From an uncultured Collinsella sp. (lineage in GTDB: Bacteria > Actinomycetota > Coriobacteriia > Coriobacteriales > Coriobacteriaceae): a stretch of 48,408 bases of DNA. The position numbers and the translations under genes are program-made. Positions 32,702 through 42,639 of this stretch are shown here, in pieces (position 1 is the first letter of the stretch; each line of letters starts with the position of its first letter). The stretch covers positions 1-48,408 of the forward strand of contig USDH01000001.1 in the NCBI GenBank assembly GCA_900553415.1. Reading direction: 5' to 3'. The notes under the pieces were generated by a model, which was not told the DNA's origin, searched no databases, and saw only the letters and a program-made list of their open reading frames with translations.

Positions 32702-33979
32702 CTACATCACAGCGCGCAGCTCAAACCGATCGCCGTTAATGCGGAACTGGCAGTTGCCGTTCATGCGCTCCACGGCAAGTTTGATGCTCTTGGTTCCAAA
32801 GCCGTGGCCCGCATGCCGGGTCACGGGCATGCCGTCGACCATGCGCGGCGCGCGGTCAAACGTGTTGGAAACTAACAGCAACAGCTGGCCGTCCTCAAGT
32901 CGCAGGTCAAGGTCGACGAATCGCTTTCCTTGGGGTGCGGCGCTTGCGGCGGTGATAGCGTTTTCCAAGGCATTTGAGAGCACGCTAAACAGGTCGGCGT
33001 CACCTACGTGGACGGTTTCGGGTACGGCGGCGCGCAGGTTGGCGGTAATGCCGTTTCTATTGATATCTGAGTTGAATGACGAAAGCGCGATGTTTACGGT
33101 CTCGTTGGCACAGAAGCGGCGTACGGCGGTGCGGTCGCCGGCTTCGCAGAGCTCATCGATGCGTTTGAGCGCCTCGTCGGTGTGGCCCTCCTCAATTAAA
33201 GTGGCCAGGCCGCGTAGGAAGTGGCGCATATCGTGGCGAAGAATCGACAGCTCGCGCCCAGATTGACGCCAAGCCTCGAGCTCTTTGATGGCGGCGCTGT
33301 CGCGGGTTTCGAGCATCCAACGCTCTCGCTCGGCGGTTTCCTTTTCTTCGTATTCGCGCAGGTAAACGGCAAGAAACATAAGATAGAAGGCACAGAGCGC
33401 AAATGCCAAAAACTCAACTGTCACCACCGAACCCGAGTGGAACAGCGTGGTGTAGACGTTGGTGGCGTAGTCAAAGATGTAATAGACGAGCGGCAGGATT
33501 AAAAGGATGCTCAGCTCGGTGGGGCTTTTAATCGCCAGGCGGGGTCCAATGTCGCCGGCCCAATGCAGCAGGACGGCAAAGACGCCGAGCGTGGTCGCGA
33601 TGCGCGCCAGATAGTACGCGATCTGCGAATCGGTTGCGGCAAAGGCGGCGATGCCCATCCAGTTGCTGAACTGACAGCTCAGGTAGGCGCTGGTGACGCC
33701 CAATGCCGCGAGCAGCGGGCTCAGACGGTAGCGCGCACACAGGTAGACGGTAAGCGGCAGGTGCACGACGAGCGGATAGACCTGACGGGCAAAAAGCTCT
33801 CCGCCAACGACATTGGCGATCGAAAAGGCAGCGCCGGTTGCGGCTCCGACCCCCACCAACTCGAGTGCATGGCGTCGATTGATTTCGATACCGCATAGCG
33901 CCGCCGAGGCAAAGACGCCAAAGAGTAGCGTTGTGGCGTGGTGGATTGCCCAAAGGACCATTTCGACCGAGGAGATCAT
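32702..33979 (-). CDS. AgrC-like sensor histidine kinase (GHKL)
   Basis: Kinase of 425 residues. The first 210 residues have about six membrane helices, as in AgrC-type peptide or signal sensors. A short coiled coil (about 225-260) leads to the phosphorylation motif LRHDMRHFLRGL. The ATPase domain has NALENAITAA (N-box) and GHGFGTKSI (G-box). ATG 33979 overlaps the regulator stop by one base (TGATG), so the two are coupled. No agrB or peptide gene is found next to them, so the signal is unknown. Confidence 0.88.
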   Translation of the reverse strand: MISSVEMVLWAIHHATTLLFGVFASAALCGIEINRRHALELVGVGAATGAAFSIANVVGGELFARQVYPLVVHLPLTVYLCARYRLSPLLAALGVTSAYLSCQFSNWMGIAAFAATDSQIAYYLARIATTLGVFAVLLHWAGDIGPRLAIKSPTELSILLILPLVYYIFDYATNVYTTLFHSGSVVTVEFLAFALCAFYLMFLAVYLREYEEKETAERERWMLETRDSAAIKELEAWRQSGRELSILRHDMRHFLRGLATLIEEGHTDEALKRIDELCEAGDRTAVRRFCANETVNIALSSFNSDINRNGITANLRAAVPETVHVGDADLFSVLSNALENAITAASAAPQGKRFVDLDLRLEDGQLLLLVSNTFDRAPRMVDGMPVTRHAGHGFGTKSIKLAVERMNGNCQFRINGDRFELRAVM

Positions 33980-34701
33980 CAGCGCCTCCCGCCCTCGAAG
34001 CGCACCGCAAAGTAGGCGTCTTGGAACCCCTGCTTGCTGCTGCGCGACAGCGGAATGCACGCGCCGGAGCGCATGACGATGTCCGTGCGATCGAAGTGGT
34101 CGATGTTGCGCAAGTTGACCTGGTAGCTACGGTGGCATTTAAAGAAGGTGGCATTTTGCGCCAAACGGTCCTCGACGCTGCGGAACGACTCGAGTGCCTC
34201 GATATCGCGTCCGTCGCGCAGGTGGAAGACCACGTGCTTGTTGCGCGCCTCGGCATATTCGATGTCGGACAGGCGCAGGGCGTGGTAGCCAAAGGACGTT
34301 TTGATCACGAGCTCGTCGGTTGCCGCCGGGCGCATGCTCGAAAGTTCGTCGAGTAACTGCGCCAGGCGTTCGTAAGTCACGGGCTTGAGCAGATAGTCGA
34401 AGGCGCGGACCTCGTAGGACTCCAGTGCAAACTCGGGCGACGAGGTAAGGAACACCAGGCGCACGGCGGTGTCGGCCTGGCGCAATTCGCGTGCGGTGTC
34501 CATGCCGTTGACGAGCGGCATGATCATGTCGAGCAGGATGATGTCGGCGCGCGACGCGGCATGGCGCGCCAGCAGGTCCTCGCCGCGCGTGACGAGCGCA
34601 ACATCGACCGCCGTGCCCGTCTCGATCGACCAACGGTCGATCATCCGGTGCAGTCTATCTAGAAAAGCGACGTCATCGTCGCAGGCAATAATCTTGAGCA
34701 T
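33979..34701 (-). CDS. LytTR-family response regulator
   Basis: Protein of 240 residues. Receiver domain at about 1-120 with acidic DDD (8-10), phosphoacceptor Asp in ILLDMIMP, T/S in VFLTSS, and Lys in LLKP. LytTR DNA-binding domain at about 135-235 (YAEARNKHVVFHL, FFKCHRSYQVNLRNI). Partner of the AgrC-like kinase. Such regulators bind direct repeats upstream of their targets, which are not identifiable here. The ribosome site before 34701 is GGGGGC-like and only fair. Confidence 0.9.
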   Translation of the reverse strand: MLKIIACDDDVAFLDRLHRMIDRWSIETGTAVDVALVTRGEDLLARHAASRADIILLDMIMPLVNGMDTARELRQADTAVRLVFLTSSPEFALESYEVRAFDYLLKPVTYERLAQLLDELSSMRPAATDELVIKTSFGYHALRLSDIEYAEARNKHVVFHLRDGRDIEALESFRSVEDRLAQNATFFKCHRSYQVNLRNIDHFDRTDIVMRSGACIPLSRSSKQGFQDAYFAVRFEGGRR

Positions 34702-34909
34702 TCTGAGCCCCCTTAGTAGTTCGATTTTGCCACATTGGGTGCGGACCGCTCGCGGAGGCGTGTCCCGTTTGCGCCCCACGGCGTGCAACTCGCGCCGAGC
34801 GGAATTGCGGTGGCGAAAGATGCCTCCTGCGCTATCGAGAGCTCGGCTATCCTCAGCTTGCCAGTTCGAATATGGACTTGCCGCATGGTCGAATCTTTAT
34901 TTCAACTTT

Positions 34910-34953
34910 ACACCTAGGTTTACAGCTGTCTTGTCAGCTGTAAACCTAGGTGT
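34910..34953 (+). promoter_or_regulatory. 19-bp inverted repeat, probable NiaR operator of the nad operon
   Basis: Perfect 19-nt arms (34910-34928, 34935-34953) beginning ACACCTAGG and ending CCTAGGTGT, with a 6-nt spacer. It lies 42 nt before nadA, the first gene of an operon that ends with niaR. The right arm fills the spacer of the promoter at 34931-34959, so a bound repressor would block polymerase. Assignment to NiaR is an inference from position and gene content. Confidence 0.7.
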
Positions 34954-34959
34954 CATACT
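34931..34959 (+). promoter_or_regulatory. Promoter of the nadA-nadB-nadC-niaR operon
   Basis: TTGTCA (-35, 34931-34936), 17-nt spacer, CATACT (-10, 34954-34959). It overlaps the inverted repeat at 34910-34953. Confidence 0.6.
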
Positions 34960-34994
34960 AAAGCCCCAAGATTCGCCAAAAGAGAGGGGCCTTG

Positions 34995-36020
34995 ATGGCA
35001 CAGAGCGCGAACATGGATGCGTCGGAGCTTGCACGCGATATCGCGGCCGGCCTAGCATCGGCAACGACGGCAACGGAGCGCGCGGCACTGGTGCCCGCAG
35101 AGCTCGTCGAGGCCATTCAGCAACTAAAAACCCAACGTGACGCGGTGATCCTGGCGCACTACTATGTGGCGCCCGAGGTCCAGGCCGTTGCCGATTACGT
35201 CGGCGACAGCTTTTACCTGGCAAAGCTTGCCAAAAGCCTGCCGCAGCAGACTATCGTGCTGTGCGGCGTGGAGTTTATGGGCGAGAGCGCCAAGCTGCTC
35301 AACCCCACCAAGACCGTGCTGCTGCCCGAGCCGGGTGCGGACTGCCCCATGGCGCACATGGTCAAGCGCGAGACGGTCGACGCGGCGCGCGCCGAGTACG
35401 GCGACGACCTTGCCGTGGTCTGCTACGTCAACTCGACGGTCGAGATCAAGAGCTGGAGTGATGTGTGCGTCACCAGCTCCAACGCCGTCAAGATCGTGTC
35501 CGAGCTGCCGCAGCAGCATGTCCTGTTCATCCCCGATCAAAACCTGGGCCGCTTCGTAGCCGAGCAGGTGCCGCAAAAGCACGTCATCCTCAACAATGGC
35601 TACTGCCCGCGTCATCACATCATCACCGTCGAGCAGATCGTCGACGCGCAGGAGGCGCACCCCGACGCGCTCGTGCTAGCGCACCCCGAGTGCAAGGCCG
35701 ACGTCCTGGCTGAGGCCGACTACATCGGGTCTACTGCCGGCATCATCAAGTATGCCGAGGAGTCGGACGCGAGCGAGTTCATCATCGTGACGGTCCGCGG
35801 CGTGCTCTACGAACTTGAGCGCCGCTGCCAGGGCACCGGCAAGAAGTTCTACTTCCCTGCGGTGCAGCCCACCTGCGTCAACATGGATCTCATCACGCTC
35901 GAAAAGCTCGTGCGCTGCCTGGAGACGGGCGAGGGCGAGGTGCGGATTGGCGTGTCGGACGAGGCCGCCGATCAGGCCAAGCTCACGCTCGACCGCATGC
36001 TCGAGTACGCGGCGCGCTAA
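34995..36020 (+). CDS. nadA: Quinolinate synthase
   Basis: Iron-sulfur enzyme of 341 residues that condenses iminoaspartate with dihydroxyacetone phosphate to quinolinate, the second step of NAD synthesis. The three [4Fe-4S] cysteines are probably those in VLCGVEFMGES, SDVCVTSSNA or HPECKAD, and PTCVNMD. AILAHYYVAPEVQ-type substrate motif is present near residue 50. AGAGGGG precedes ATG 34995. First gene of the operon; a 16-bp hairpin follows it. Confidence 0.95.
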   Translation: MAQSANMDASELARDIAAGLASATTATERAALVPAELVEAIQQLKTQRDAVILAHYYVAPEVQAVADYVGDSFYLAKLAKSLPQQTIVLCGVEFMGESAKLLNPTKTVLLPEPGADCPMAHMVKRETVDAARAEYGDDLAVVCYVNSTVEIKSWSDVCVTSSNAVKIVSELPQQHVLFIPDQNLGRFVAEQVPQKHVILNNGYCPRHHIITVEQIVDAQEAHPDALVLAHPECKADVLAEADYIGSTAGIIKYAEESDASEFIIVTVRGVLYELERRCQGTGKKFYFPAVQPTCVNMDLITLEKLVRCLETGEGEVRIGVSDEAADQAKLTLDRMLEYAAR

Positions 36021-36023
36021 GCC

Positions 36024-36058
36024 AATGTGACATGAGGGACCATCCCTTATGTCACATT
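36024..36058 (+). repeat. Hairpin between nadA and nadB
   Basis: 16-nt arms (36024-36039, 36043-36058), one G-T pair, 3-nt loop. It contains GAGGGAC. It starts 3 nt after the nadA stop and could protect or tune the mRNA; no T run follows. Confidence 0.75.
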
Positions 36059-36076
36059 ACAAGGGAGAGGATTCCT

Positions 36077-37453
36077 GTGGAAACCAAACAATACCCCGAT
36101 ATGGAGTGCGATGTCGTCATTGCCGGTTGCGGCGTGGCGGGCCTGTATGCGGCTCTCAATCTGCCGACGAGCACGCGCGTAATCATGCTCTCCAAGGGCG
36201 CCGTCGACGAGTGCGATTCGATGCTCGCGCAGGGCGGTATCTGCGTGCTGCCCGAAGGCTCTGACTACGATGCCTTCTTTGAGGACACCATGCACGCCGG
36301 CCATTACGAGAACCGCCGCGAGAGTGTTGACATCATGATTCGCTCGAGCCGTTCGGTCATCAATGACCTGCTGGCCATGGGCGTGGACTTTGAGCGCAAG
36401 GCCGACGGCAGCCTCGACTTTACCCGCGAGGGCGCGCACAGCCGCCCGCGCATCGCCTTCCATGCCGATATTACGGGCAAGGAGATTACGACCAAACTGC
36501 TCCAGGCTGTCCGCAAGCTGGACAACGTGCAGATTCTGGAGCACGTTGCCATGACCGATATCCTGACTGCCGAGCGCGATGGCGCCACGGCGTGCACCGG
36601 CGCCGTCGCCGTTTCCGTGGACGAGGACGATTCAGCTCGCCCCGCCGACGAGCTGACAAATGCCGCTGAGGACGTGCATGCCGGCGAGCCCTTTAAGATC
36701 CATGCCCGCCATACGCTGTGGGCAACGGGCGGCATCGGCGGCGTATACGACCATTCGACCAACTACCCGCAGCTCACCGGTGACGCCTGCTACATCGCGC
36801 AGGAGCACGGCATCACGATGGAGCACCTGGACTACGTGCAGATCCATCCCACGGGACTGTTCTCGCCGCAGCCGGGCCGCACCTTCCTGATCAGCGAGAG
36901 CTGCCGCGGCGAAGGCGCGATTCTGCTCAATGCCGCCGGTGAGCGCTTTACCGACGAGCTGCAGCCGCGCGATGTTGTCGCCGCTGCTATTCGCGAGCAG
37001 ATGAAGCTCGACGGCACCGAGCACGAGTGGCTGAGCTTTGCCCCCGTCGAGCGCGACGTGATGACCGGGCACTTTGCCAACATCCGCGCGCGCTGTCTGG
37101 AGGACGGTCGCGACATCTTGGACGAGCCCATTCCCGTTACGCCCACGCAGCACTACTTTATGGGCGGCGTATGGGTCGACAAGGACGGCCGCACCTCGAT
37201 GCCCGAGCTCTACGCCGCCGGCGAGACGGCTTGCAATGGCGTGCACGGCAAGAACCGCCTGGCTTCTAACAGCCTGCTCGAGTCCCTAGTTTGGGGCCGC
37301 CGCGCTGCTTGGCGTATGCGCACCGGCGAGTCGCTGACCGTGGAGCAGGCCGGTGAGCCCGCACTTGACGGGCGTCACCGCGCTCTGAGCGCCGATACCC
37401 TTGCAATCGATGATTTGGCCCGTGCCGCCGGCACGCAGGCCGTGGAGGAGTAG
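36077..37453 (+). CDS. nadB: L-aspartate oxidase
   Basis: FAD enzyme of 458 residues that makes iminoaspartate from L-aspartate. The FAD-binding start is VVIAGCGVAGLYAALNL. SMLAQGGIC, GGIGGVYDHSTNY, RGEGAILLNAAGERF and CNGVHGKNRLASNSLLE are family signatures, and an HPTG motif is seen. In an anaerobe fumarate rather than oxygen is the likely acceptor. GTG 36077 is chosen because GGGAGAGG lies upstream; the frame to 36032 runs through the hairpin. Slightly shorter than E. coli NadB. Confidence 0.93.
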   Translation: METKQYPDMECDVVIAGCGVAGLYAALNLPTSTRVIMLSKGAVDECDSMLAQGGICVLPEGSDYDAFFEDTMHAGHYENRRESVDIMIRSSRSVINDLLAMGVDFERKADGSLDFTREGAHSRPRIAFHADITGKEITTKLLQAVRKLDNVQILEHVAMTDILTAERDGATACTGAVAVSVDEDDSARPADELTNAAEDVHAGEPFKIHARHTLWATGGIGGVYDHSTNYPQLTGDACYIAQEHGITMEHLDYVQIHPTGLFSPQPGRTFLISESCRGEGAILLNAAGERFTDELQPRDVVAAAIREQMKLDGTEHEWLSFAPVERDVMTGHFANIRARCLEDGRDILDEPIPVTPTQHYFMGGVWVDKDGRTSMPELYAAGETACNGVHGKNRLASNSLLESLVWGRRAAWRMRTGESLTVEQAGEPALDGRHRALSADTLAIDDLARAAGTQAVEE

Positions 37454-37456
37454 ACC

Positions 37457-38317
37457 ATGAATCCCATTACCATGAAGCTCGTCGTCGATGATCTGATTCT
37501 GCAGGCTCTGCGCGAGGACATTACGTTTGAGGACGTGAGCACGGCGAGCGTGTGCCCCACGGCGCGTCCCGCTACCGTTGAGCTTATCGCCAAGGCCGAC
37601 GGTATCATCGCCGGCTTGGATGTGTTTGCCCGCACCTTTGAGCTGCTGGATCCGCAGAGCTCCGTGTTGTTCGATGTTTCGGATGGCGACGAGGTGCATG
37701 CCGGCGACCACGTGGGCCAGGTGCGCGGCGACGCGCGCGTGCTGCTTTCGGGCGAGCGCGTGGCGCTCAACTACCTGCAGCGCATGAGCGGCATCGCCAC
37801 CTACACGCACAACATGGCAGCGGCGCTCGAAGGTACCAAGACCGTGCTTGTCGACACGCGCAAGACCACGCCGGGCATGCGTGTCTTCGAGAAGGCCGCG
37901 GTCGAGATCGGCGGCGGCAGCAACCACCGCTACAACCTGTCGACGGCTGTCATGCTCAAGGACAACCATATTGACGCCGCCGGTGGTGTGACGCGTGCGA
38001 TTGAGATGGCACGCGCCCACGCATCGTTTACCACGACGGTTGAGATCGAGTGCGAGAACCTGGACATGGTACGCGAGGCCGTGGAGGCCGGTGCCGATAT
38101 CATCATGCTCGACAACATGACCCACGACGACATGGCTGCAGCGATTGAGCTTATCGCCGGTCGTGCTAAGACCGAGTGCTCGGGCAACGTAGACGCCGAC
38201 AACATTCGTGCCCTGGCCGATCTGGGTGTCGACTATATTAGCTCGGGCGCCCTGACGCACTCTGCGCCGATCCTCGACCTCTCGCTTAAGCACCTGCGTC
38301 TGCTGGACGGTAAATAA
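37457..38317 (+). CDS. nadC: Nicotinate-nucleotide pyrophosphorylase
   Basis: Turns quinolinate and PRPP into nicotinate mononucleotide. The protein has 286 residues, normal length. LNYLQRMSGIAT, VDTRKTTPGMR, VMLKDNHID and VEIECEN are the active-site blocks. It starts 3 nt after nadB and overlaps niaR by one base (TAATG), so the genes are cotranslated. Confidence 0.96.
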   Translation: MNPITMKLVVDDLILQALREDITFEDVSTASVCPTARPATVELIAKADGIIAGLDVFARTFELLDPQSSVLFDVSDGDEVHAGDHVGQVRGDARVLLSGERVALNYLQRMSGIATYTHNMAAALEGTKTVLVDTRKTTPGMRVFEKAAVEIGGGSNHRYNLSTAVMLKDNHIDAAGGVTRAIEMARAHASFTTTVEIECENLDMVREAVEAGADIIMLDNMTHDDMAAAIELIAGRAKTECSGNVDADNIRALADLGVDYISSGALTHSAPILDLSLKHLRLLDGK

Positions 38318-38862
38318 TGAACGCCCGCGAGCGTCGCCGTGCCATCATGGGCGTGCTCGAAGGAGCCAAGGAGCCCGTTTCGGGCAGCGCACTTGCCCGC
38401 GAGGTTGGCGTGAGCCGTCAGGTCGTGGTTCAGGATATTGCCCTGTTGCGTGCCGATGGGCACGATATCGTGGCGACCAACCGCGGCTACGTGCTGCAGG
38501 AAGCCGCGAGTAGCCCCGCCGTGCCCACGCGTCTTGTTAAGGTGCGCCACGGCGTGGAGCAGGCGGGCGACGAGCTTACGAGTATCGTCGACGCGGGTGG
38601 CGCCGTGCTCAACGTGATCGTCAACCATCGTGTGTACGGCAAGATCACGGCCGACCTGGACATCCGCAATCGTCGCGATGTTGAGCGCTACCTGCACGAT
38701 ATCGAGAGCGGCAAGAGCTTTCCACTACTAACGGTGACGAGCGGCTACCACTTCCATCGCATCGCGGCGGAGGACGAGCAGACCCTCGACGAGATCGAGG
38801 CCATACTCAAGGAGAAGGGCTACCTTGCCGATTTAATGCCCTACGAGGATGATTTGTCCTAA
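38317..38862 (+). CDS. niaR: NAD biosynthesis repressor NiaR (HTH + 3H domain)
   Basis: Repressor of 181 residues. Helix-turn-helix at about 8-60 (SGSALAREVGVSRQVVVQDI). The 3H domain has H78, E86, H145 and H147, at the spacing of the metal site described for the Thermotoga homologue, and also H104 and H127. In this family nicotinic acid is the co-repressor. It is the last gene of the nad operon and probably acts at the inverted repeat before nadA, giving feedback control. Confidence 0.93.
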   Translation: MNARERRRAIMGVLEGAKEPVSGSALAREVGVSRQVVVQDIALLRADGHDIVATNRGYVLQEAASSPAVPTRLVKVRHGVEQAGDELTSIVDAGGAVLNVIVNHRVYGKITADLDIRNRRDVERYLHDIESGKSFPLLTVTSGYHFHRIAAEDEQTLDEIEAILKEKGYLADLMPYEDDLS

Positions 38863-38881
38863 CCCGATACTGTCTATATAA

Positions 38882-38946
38882 GTTGCGGTGAAATAGTTCC
38901 TACAATCGGCACCTAAGCAATGAGCCAGGAACTATTCCACCGCAAC
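38882..38946 (+). repeat. Inverted repeat, GTTGCGGTG family, copy 2
   Basis: 19-nt arms (38882-38900, 38928-38946) pair with one wobble. It is the partner of copy 1 at 11078; the stem carries a paired exchange. It lies after niaR. Confidence 0.82.
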
Positions 38947-38989
38947 TGCCAAGGTAGCCCCGTCCCCAATTAGCTGCCTGTACAAACAA

Positions 38990-39027
38990 AAGGAGGCCTC
39001 CGCGGCGATGCGGAAGCCTCCTTTTTT
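38990..39027. terminator. Terminator between niaR and ferredoxin (can serve both strands)
   Basis: AGGAGGC/GCCTCCT plus TCCGC/GCGGA stem, followed by six T on the plus strand; the minus strand reads CCTTTTGTTTG after it. Genes on both sides converge here. Confidence 0.85.
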
Positions 39028-39066
39028 GTGCACGGTGTACTTTTGAGTGTGCAAGTGGGGGAGTTG

Positions 39067-39252
39067 TTACTCCTCGACGATCTCGGTGATCGCGCCAGCG
39101 GGGCAAGCGTCCTGGCAAGCGCCACAGGCGACGCAGGAGTCCTCGTCGGCGACGGTAGCGACGTCCTGGAGCTCCAGAACGCCAGCGGGGCAGGAGTCGA
39201 CGCAAACGCCACAAGCGATGCACTCGTCGGCATCAATTACGGGATGAGCCAT
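39067..39252 (-). CDS. 2[4Fe-4S] ferredoxin
   Basis: Electron carrier of 61 residues with two clusters: CIACGVCVDSCP and CVACGACQDACP. The fold is the standard clostridial type, with an acidic end. GAGAGGAAACTACC precedes ATG 39252. Likely partner of hydrogenase or pyruvate:ferredoxin-type enzymes elsewhere in the genome (inference). The longer frame to 39318 is not supported. Confidence 0.95.
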   Translation of the reverse strand: MAHPVIDADECIACGVCVDSCPAGVLELQDVATVADEDSCVACGACQDACPAGAITEIVEE

Positions 39253-39794
39253 GGTAGTTTCCTCTCTGTTGACCGACGCTACAGGCGATGCGCGCCGGTT
39301 TGATTCGGGCAAAAACATACCACGGGAGCGACCGTTTGCAATACCCTCTGGCCGGCATCTTCATACCGTTCGCCGAGTATGCCAAGGTTTACTAAAAAAC
39401 GCGCAGGTGGGGCCGTTGAGCTGCGCAAATGTTAGCTATAGGTGACTTGTAATATTGACCTATTGAGCGCGCTTTGGAAAGCGCATCCCGGAACCGACGC
39501 TCAAAACGGGTCGCGCTTTCCTCGGGGGTGCCCCAAGATCGTTCCGTGTGGCTCCGGTCCAAACCTCAGCCATCTCTACATAGATCTCAATAGATCTGTC
39601 GAGAACTCAAACAGCGCATCTACCTGCGCATTTGAGAACCTAAACTCTCGGCAATAAGAAATCTTATATGAATTGACTTAGATTTTGTATATTCCGGCCC
39701 ATAAGGGGATACACTACATCCTGAAAGACAAGCCGAAGCGCCGCGTGACAGACCGTCGAGGCGGCGCGAACGCAAAAGAGAGAGGGAATTTCTA
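39253..39794. other. Long intergenic region upstream of dnaK
   Basis: This 542-nt region has no gene I can support. It holds an imperfect inverted repeat of the GGAAAG family (39476-39521, GGAAAGCGCATCCCG against CGGGTCGCGCTTTCC, two mismatches), two AGATCT palindromes near 39585, a dyad at 39606-39636, and a 7-bp hairpin GCGCCGC/GCGGCGC in the dnaK leader at about 39739-39772. I could not place a convincing -35/-10 pair. Confidence 0.5.
39606..39636 (+). promoter_or_regulatory. Dyad upstream of dnaK, possible HspR-type site
   Basis: CTCAAA...GCGC...GCGC...TTTGAG. HspR sites (HAIR) in actinobacteria contain CTTGAG and CTCAAG half-sites; here CTCAAA and TTTGAG are close but the spacing is larger. 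A further ACTCTC lies 7 nt downstream of TTTGAG. hspR is the fourth gene of this operon, so a site is expected somewhere upstream. Confidence 0.35.
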
Positions 39795-41687
<1,893 letters not shown>

Positions 41688-41689
41688 TC

Positions 41690-42532
41690 ATGTCCGCCCG
41701 TAAAGCTCGCACGGAGGCGGCCGCCGCTGGCGCCGCCCCCGTTGACTCTGAGGAGAAGGACGTGAAGATTCCCGTAGAGGCCGCAGACGATACCGAGGCC
41801 AACGAGGCCCCGGCCGCCGAGGCTGCCGAGAACCAGGTAGAGGATTCCAACAAGGAGGCGACGATGACCGAGGACGAGATGGTGGAAGCCGCTATCCGCG
41901 CCGGTGAGGAAGCCGCCGACAACGACTTTAAGCTCAAGTTCGAGCAGGCCCAAAAGGAGCTTGCCGACGTGCGCAGCGAGCTCGATGCTGCGGCAGAGGC
42001 TCAGAAGGCTGCCGAGGACAAGGCGAAGGACGCCACCGAGCGCACCGCCCGTTTGCAGGCCGACTGGGAGAACTTCCGTCGCCGCACCGCCAACGAGCGC
42101 ATCGCCGAGCGCGACCGCGCGACTGAGAAGCTTGTCACCGCGCTGTTGCCGGTAATCGACGATATCGAGCGCGCGATCGACCATGCCCGCAGCCAAGAGC
42201 TTGCCGACGACTTTAAGCAGTTCGTCGATGGCGTCGATGCGGTGCATGCCAAGCTGCTCGATGTGTTTGCGCACGAGGGCGTTGAGCCCATCGACCCCAA
42301 GGGCGAGGCGTTCGATCCGCTCGAGCACCAGGCTGTGGGTCGCGTCGAGGACGCATCGCAGTACGACGAGACCGTCAACGACGTGTACCAGAAGGGCTAC
42401 CGCATGGCGGATCGCATCCTGCGTTCCGCGATGGTGACGGTGACCTACGGTGGCGAGAAGCGCCCCGCACCGGAGCCCGAAGCGGCGCCCGAGGATGCTT
42501 CGGCCGATACGGCCGAGAGCACCGAGGAGTAA
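41690..42532 (+). CDS. grpE: Nucleotide exchange factor GrpE
   Basis: Releases ADP from DnaK. The protein has 280 residues, longer than usual because of an Ala/Glu-rich unordered N-terminus (about 1-75) and an acidic tail. A long helix (about 80-150, RLQADWENFRRRTANER) makes the dimer, and the beta domain follows (PKGEAFDPLEHQAV, GYRMADRILRSAMVTV). Its start is tightly spaced to dnaK. An ATG at about 41864 could be a shorter start. Confidence 0.95.
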   Translation: MSARKARTEAAAAGAAPVDSEEKDVKIPVEAADDTEANEAPAAEAAENQVEDSNKEATMTEDEMVEAAIRAGEEAADNDFKLKFEQAQKELADVRSELDAAAEAQKAAEDKAKDATERTARLQADWENFRRRTANERIAERDRATEKLVTALLPVIDDIERAIDHARSQELADDFKQFVDGVDAVHAKLLDVFAHEGVEPIDPKGEAFDPLEHQAVGRVEDASQYDETVNDVYQKGYRMADRILRSAMVTVTYGGEKRPAPEPEAAPEDASADTAESTEE

Positions 42533-42537
42533 TTGAG

Positions 42538-42570
42538 AAGGGCCCCGGGGCAACACCCGGGGCCCTTTCT
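42538..42570 (+). terminator. Hairpin between grpE and dnaJ, probable partial terminator
   Basis: Perfect 12-bp stem (42538-42549 with 42556-42567), then TTTCT. It may lower dnaJ-hspR expression relative to dnaK-grpE. Confidence 0.7.
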
Positions 42571-42639
42571 GGCCTAGTGCCATATGAAAGCATGAGCCGC
42601 CGCCCGCTGGGCGGCGGATGAAACAGGAGAGGAGCTACG

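Noticed and set aside
34702..34990. agrD-like signal peptide gene near the AgrC/LytTR pair
   Set aside because: No small frame with a ribosome site and a processing motif was found.
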